NCBI GenBank assembly: GCA_937625935.1
Contig: OW569375.1
Location: 124,001-188,000, forward strand
Source of the DNA: Tetramitus jugosus
Lineage: Eukaryota; Heterolobosea; Eutetramitea; Acrasida; Vahlkampfiidae
Reading direction: 5' to 3'
DNA length: 64,000 nucleotides
A model generated the notes under the pieces. It ran no database searches. It was not told where the DNA came from and saw only the letters and a list, made by a program, of their open reading frames with translations. Shown here in pieces: positions 60,124 to 64,000 of this stretch. Position 1 is the first letter of the stretch, and every line of letters starts with the position of its first letter. The position numbers were made by a program, and so were the translations under genes.

Positions 60124-60735
60124 ATGGTTCAGACAAACAGTATGCTGTATTCAGACATTGAAGATCCAACAGGACGATTCCTCACAAGTAAGGAGTCACA
60201 AGTTAGAGTTAACTCTCTGCTCATTGTTATTTCAAGTTTGTTTCTGGTTCTGGGTGGAGGACTGGGGATCACATTTACTGTTCTTTCAATGAACATGATG
60301 TGGGGTCCTTCGTGGGTCAAAGTACTCTCCTTCATGTTGGACACCTGGACCGTTGCTATTGGAATTTGTGGGCTATTGAGTGTGTATCGCATGACAAGAT
60401 ACAGATTCTTCTTTGCCAATCTGTTCTTGTATGGTGTTCTATCTGTTATCATCACTCAATCCATTCGTTGTATCATTGAGTTGTGTATCGTGAATCAGAT
60501 TACATTTTCAAAGAAGAATCATGTTCGAAATCAGAGGATGAAAAAGTGGCAGTATGTAGTATTTGGCGCAATACTGTTCTTTATAGTGATAACGAGCTGT
60601 TGTTGTATTGGATCTGCCTGGCATCACAAGAACATTCGCAAGGAGATGGTGCTTCAACGAACAAGCACAATTGATCGTTCCAAACCAACACAAGAACACC
60701 ACGCTGCACAAACAACAACTGTTACTATGCCATAA
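60124..60735 (+). CDS. Four-transmembrane protein, tetraspanin-like layout
   Basis: 203 residues from the ATG at 60124. Four hydrophobic spans: VNSLLIVISSLFLVLGGGLGI, VLSFMLDTWTVAIGICGLLSV, FFFANLFLYGVLSVIITQSI and WQYVVFGAILFFIVITSCCCI, with a Cys cluster at the end of the last. The loops are short and no CCG tetraspanin signature is present, so it is not a true tetraspanin. N- and C-termini are cytosolic by charge. Function unknown. Confidence 0.75.
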   Translation: MVQTNSMLYSDIEDPTGRFLTSKESQVRVNSLLIVISSLFLVLGGGLGITFTVLSMNMMWGPSWVKVLSFMLDTWTVAIGICGLLSVYRMTRYRFFFANLFLYGVLSVIITQSIRCIIELCIVNQITFSKKNHVRNQRMKKWQYVVFGAILFFIVITSCCCIGSAWHHKNIRKEMVLQRTSTIDRSKPTQEHHAAQTTTVTMP

Positions 60736-60847
60736 TGTGAAATATAGGTATCAAAGTATAGAAAGAAATCAATGTGAATAAATTAGTACCCATTTCTCCT
60801 TTTTGTTTCTTCCTGATCGTATGATGAAGGAGCCAGTTTGATACTCC

Positions 60848-61516
60848 TTAATCAAATAGTCTCCTTGTCTGCAACAGTGCGAAAGCAGCCATTCCAATAC
60901 TTGTTCCCACTACACTGGAACGTAGCACACGGTATGTCTTCGAATAATTGTGCAACACAGAGGTAGCTGCACTCTTCTTGTTGACTGTCCATAGTCCAGC
61001 AACGAGACCTGATACGGACCCACCCATGCCACACAACTCCCACTCCTTCAATGTCGGATTGTGATAGACACGGAAGGCAATATCGTTCAATTCATTGTCA
61101 TCATAGTAGTTGCGAGCAAGTACAACACCAGATGCACTCAACAATACGAATCCAGCCACAGCACTCCACACACTGTATCTCATCATGGATTGGATCAATG
61201 CCCGACGGTCAACTTTTGTAATGTTGAAAGCGGACTTGTCAACCCAAGCCATGGGAACTCCGGCACATAGTCCTGCAACTGCACCAAGTTGGTATCCCTT
61301 GGTGGCCAAATGATAGAACAGGAGCCACTTTGGGTATTGGATTTTGTCTTCATCTGGTATGTGAACTGTTTCGGTCAATCGATACATTTCCCACGGTAGA
61401 ACAAATTTGTCTTCTGCTGGTGGTGCTTTATGTTTCTTCTCATCTGATCCTATTGGTGAGTGAGTTGCGTTCCCGCTTGTTGTTGTTGAGTTGTTCGTTG
61501 TTGTGTTTGATGACAT
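60848..61516 (-). CDS. Glycine-rich multi-span membrane protein
   Basis: 222 residues. After about 60 Thr/Ser/Asn-rich and charged residues come hydrophobic segments with repeated small-residue motifs (YQLGAVAGLCAGVPMAW, VAGFVLLSASGVVLA, GMGGSVSGLVAGLWT, SVVGTSIGMAAFAL). This GxxxG-rich pattern and size resemble Tim17/22 or complex I B14.7-type inner-membrane proteins, but no diagnostic motif is certain. Mitochondrial location is a guess. Convergent with the four-TM gene. Confidence 0.65.
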   Translation of the reverse strand: MSSNTTTNNSTTTSGNATHSPIGSDEKKHKAPPAEDKFVLPWEMYRLTETVHIPDEDKIQYPKWLLFYHLATKGYQLGAVAGLCAGVPMAWVDKSAFNITKVDRRALIQSMMRYSVWSAVAGFVLLSASGVVLARNYYDDNELNDIAFRVYHNPTLKEWELCGMGGSVSGLVAGLWTVNKKSAATSVLHNYSKTYRVLRSSVVGTSIGMAAFALLQTRRLFD

Positions 61517-61656
61517 GTGTGCTTTGATGGTGTGTTGTTTTTTGGGTCTGCGAGAATGCCAAGCCGGCGAAGTTTGAACAAGCAGAAGAGGACAAGTGAT
61601 GAATGAAACTGTTTGTTTTGGTATTTTATATCGACAATGTACATATCTATATGAGC

Positions 61657-63535
61657 TTATCTACGGCGAGGATCCTCTTGCTCCTTTTGAGCAATGTTTA
61701 TCATATCATCAATTCTCAAGATGGTGATAGCAGCTTCGGTGGCGAATTGGATATACTTAATCTTCGTCAAGGCAGGTTCTATGACACCAGCAGTAATGTT
61801 ATCTCTAATCTTGCCATCCACCAGATCCAAACCAGTTCGGTTCAAATGCTTCTTGGATTCATCTTGTTGAGAATCATTGTGGGCGGCTCTCAATCTAGCA
61901 ACTAATTCTGTTGCGTCTTGGGCGGCATTCACAGAGAGAGTCTTTGGAATGACCAAAAGAGCCTCAGCAAATTCAGCAATAGCCAATTGTTCTCTTGTTT
62001 TGATGGAAGTTGCAAACTTTTCCAAATAAATGGACAAGGCAGCTTCAACAGCACCACCACCTGGAACAACATATTTGGATTCCAATACTCTCTTGACAAC
62101 GCACAAAGCATCATGCAGAGATCTGTCCATTTCATCGAGAATAAACTCGTTAGCACCTCTCAAAATGATAGATTGAGCTTTGCTGGACTTTCCTCCCTTG
62201 ATATACAATAGTTGATCATCAGCCAAAGTCTCTTCTACAACTTCGTCAGCCTCTCCCAAATAAGAAGGATCAAAAGATTCATCACCTTCCAAATTAGCCA
62301 AAGAGGTGACAAGAGTAGCACCAGTCAATTTGGCAATTCTTCTCAAATCGTCCTTGTTACATCTTCTAGCAGCCATAGCTCCAGCCTCAACGAAATACTT
62401 CAAGCACAAATCATCAATACCCTTCGTGGTGAAAATGACATTTGCACCGGCATCCAAAATCATTTGGATCTTATCTCTGATAAGAGTAATTTCACGCTCT
62501 TGAACACCTTGCAATTGAGTTGGGTCAGTAATTTGAACTTGAATACCCATCTTCAATCTTTGTCTGTTTAAGTTAAAGTCCAAGACGGCAATCTTTGCAT
62601 TCTTTACAGTTTGTGGCATCTGTTGGGATGCTCTTCTCACGTTAATAGCATAACCATTGATCAAAGCAGATTCCTTCAATGATCTACCGTGTTGCTTCAA
62701 CACATTTACACTCTTAACTGGATATCTTTCCTTACCAGATCCAGTGATCACCTTCACGTTTTGAATAGCATCAACACACATCTCTGAGAAATGCTCACTC
62801 TCAGCGCCAATAATCTTGGAAGACATGGAGGTCTTGGCAGCATTGACTAAAGCATCCTTGCCAAGAGTATCAGTCTTGATTTGCAAGTCAGAACGAATGA
62901 ATTCAATTGATTTCTTAGCAGCCAATTTCATGCCAGCAATCACATTGGTTGGATGTATTCCGTTCTTGATCAATTCATTGGCTCTCTGTGTACAAGAACA
63001 TCAAAAGCAGAAAAAGTCACAAATGTGTCAATAAAAATTGTTGTTTCATGATTTCACAATGAAAGATGATTTCACACTTCGATTTGAGAGTGTAAAGATA
63101 AACGATTGATAAATTTGTACCTTCATCAATTCAGCAGCAAGGATGACAACACTGGTTGTACCATCACCAACTGCTTCATCTTGAGTTTGAGCCAATTCGA
63201 CCAAAATCTTAGCAGCAGGGTGCTTAATTTCAATTTGAGACAAAATGGTGGCACCATCATTGGTAACTACAAAAATAAAAATGATTGTGTGGTTAGCTTT
63301 CACTGTCATTTCAATGGTTACATGTGCGTTCATCACACAATGAAGAGATCAACCTACCAGTCACATCACCAATATCATCAACAAGCATTTTATCAAGACC
63401 TTGTGGACCAAGGGAAGTCTTCATAATTTGTTGAACAGTGGACACAGCGTGTACATTTTCGTCTCTAACGTCTTGACCAGATGTTCTAGTACCATCAATC
63501 TGGAGCATGGAGTTGCTTCTTTGTGCTGCGAACAT
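61657..63535 (-). CDS. CCT1: Chaperonin CCT subunit 1 (TCP-1 alpha)
   Basis: Three exons: 63358-63535, 63121-63266 and 61657-62985; 550 residues. Introns are GTAGGT...TAG (91 nt) and GTACAA...CAG (135 nt). It closely follows CCT1: [35 protein letters not shown] (ATP-site Asp), [35 protein letters not shown] and the [10 protein letters not shown] loop. It is one of eight subunits of the cytosolic TRiC ring that folds actin and tubulin; the substrate-binding apical domain (about 210-380) is intact. Upstream lies the truncated ankyrin gene on the same strand. Confidence 0.97.
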
Positions 63536-63711
63536 TGTATTTACTGTGTGAGTGTTGATGTGTGGATGCGATTGATGAAATGATTTGTTCAAGATGAAAA
63601 AATGGAGACTGTGGAAATTTTGGTTACAATAGGAGTCGGCTGTTGTAAGGAAAATATTCCGACAAAAATTTGGGCGGTAAAAACTTCCACGGAATGCACG
63701 ATGTATTGTTG

Positions 63712-64000
63712 TTACTTCTTGGCCCGAGCTCTGGTTGGTCCTTTCTTTGGAGGAGGAGCTTTTTCTATCAATATTATATTTCTATTACCTTCCTTCTTCT
63801 CTTTGGCAACTTTGGACAAGTAGTCGTAGTTTTCACCTTCTTGGAGAAGATCCAGAATTTCCTTGTGGTCGTACTCCTTTGCCCAATAAGCTGCTGTTTT
63901 CCCTTGGGCGTCCAGTGTTGTTGCACAACACCCCCTACTTATCAAAAGTTTAGAAATAGTTGACATCCCTTTCTGTGCAGCAAGATGCAACGGTGTAAGG
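63712..64000 (-). CDS. Ankyrin-repeat protein, 5' part off the window
   Basis: The frame is open to the window edge and ends at a stop at 63712-63714; only the last about 95 residues are present. It shows one and a half ankyrin repeats: LTPLHLAAQKGM, then GKTAAYWAKEYDHKEILDLL, the typical repeat helices. The C-terminus is Lys/Pro-rich (PPPKKGPTRARAKK). Ankyrin repeats bind proteins; no partner is inferable from this fragment. Confidence 0.8.
   Translation of the reverse strand, partial: LTPLHLAAQKGMSTISKLLISRGCCATTLDAQGKTAAYWAKEYDHKEILDLLQEGENYDYLSKVAKEKKEGNRNIILIEKAPPPKKGPTRARAKK

Overview
This window comes from a compact, intron-poor, moderately AT-rich eukaryotic nuclear genome. The best fit is an amoeboflagellate of the Naegleria type (Heterolobosea). 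The reasons are a conventional myosin II, PX-ELMO and RGS signalling proteins, an axonemal CYB5D1 homologue, many poly-Asn/Gln/Ser/Thr tracts, strong use of TTG (Leu) and AGA (Arg) in highly expressed genes, and a standard code read by a normal eRF1. The genus is an inference; no marker gene was aligned. I find about 34 protein genes (two cut by the window edges), three tRNA genes, and about a dozen spliceosomal introns. All donors I resolved begin GTA and all acceptors are CAG or TAG. Splice sites were placed by eye from reading frame and family similarity.

Layout. 0-8 kb: an edge-truncated gene, tRNA-Ile, then two convergent chromatin genes whose stop codons are about 20 bp apart: an NCoR/SMRT/Snt1-like SANT corepressor and a chromodomain protein carrying WG repeats. 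8-18.5 kb: signalling and membrane genes (DEP-RGS protein, GPI-type surface protein, dual-specificity phosphatase, F-box protein, PH-domain protein, kelch protein, ELO fatty-acid elongase). 19-25 kb: a myosin II heavy chain. 25-33.5 kb: IWS1/Spn1, a small Ser/Asn-rich protein, NECAP, dynein light chain roadblock, two uncharacterised genes, the splicing factor ISY1 and tRNA-Ala. 33.5-37 kb: a retroelement relic, a type I membrane protein and a rhomboid protease. 37.5-46 kb: a SAM-domain protein, a degenerate ClpB-like protein and a PX-ELMO protein, the last two full of simple amino-acid runs. 46-54.6 kb: a probable mitochondrial membrane protein, PP2A scaffold subunit A, a GRIP-domain golgin and CYB5D1. 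54.7-58.3 kb: an RPAIN-like protein, tRNA-Leu, two tandem poly-A-tailed retroelement-like copies, a Qb-type SNARE and a small ORF. 58.4-64 kb: eRF1, a four-TM protein, a glycine-rich membrane protein, CCT1/TCP1-alpha and a truncated ankyrin-repeat gene.

Themes. The genes are not an operon. Many are chromatin, transcription, splicing, trafficking and motility housekeeping genes, packed with gaps of 20-500 bp. The most unusual items are the chromodomain plus WG-repeat protein (a possible Argonaute-binding chromatin adaptor), the ClpB-like protein that has lost its ATPase residues, the PX-ELMO fusion, and a family of retroelement relics sitting just upstream of two of the three tRNA genes and sharing a 3' stem-loop and tail. 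A compact multi-stem structured element at 27.13-27.21 kb is unexplained.
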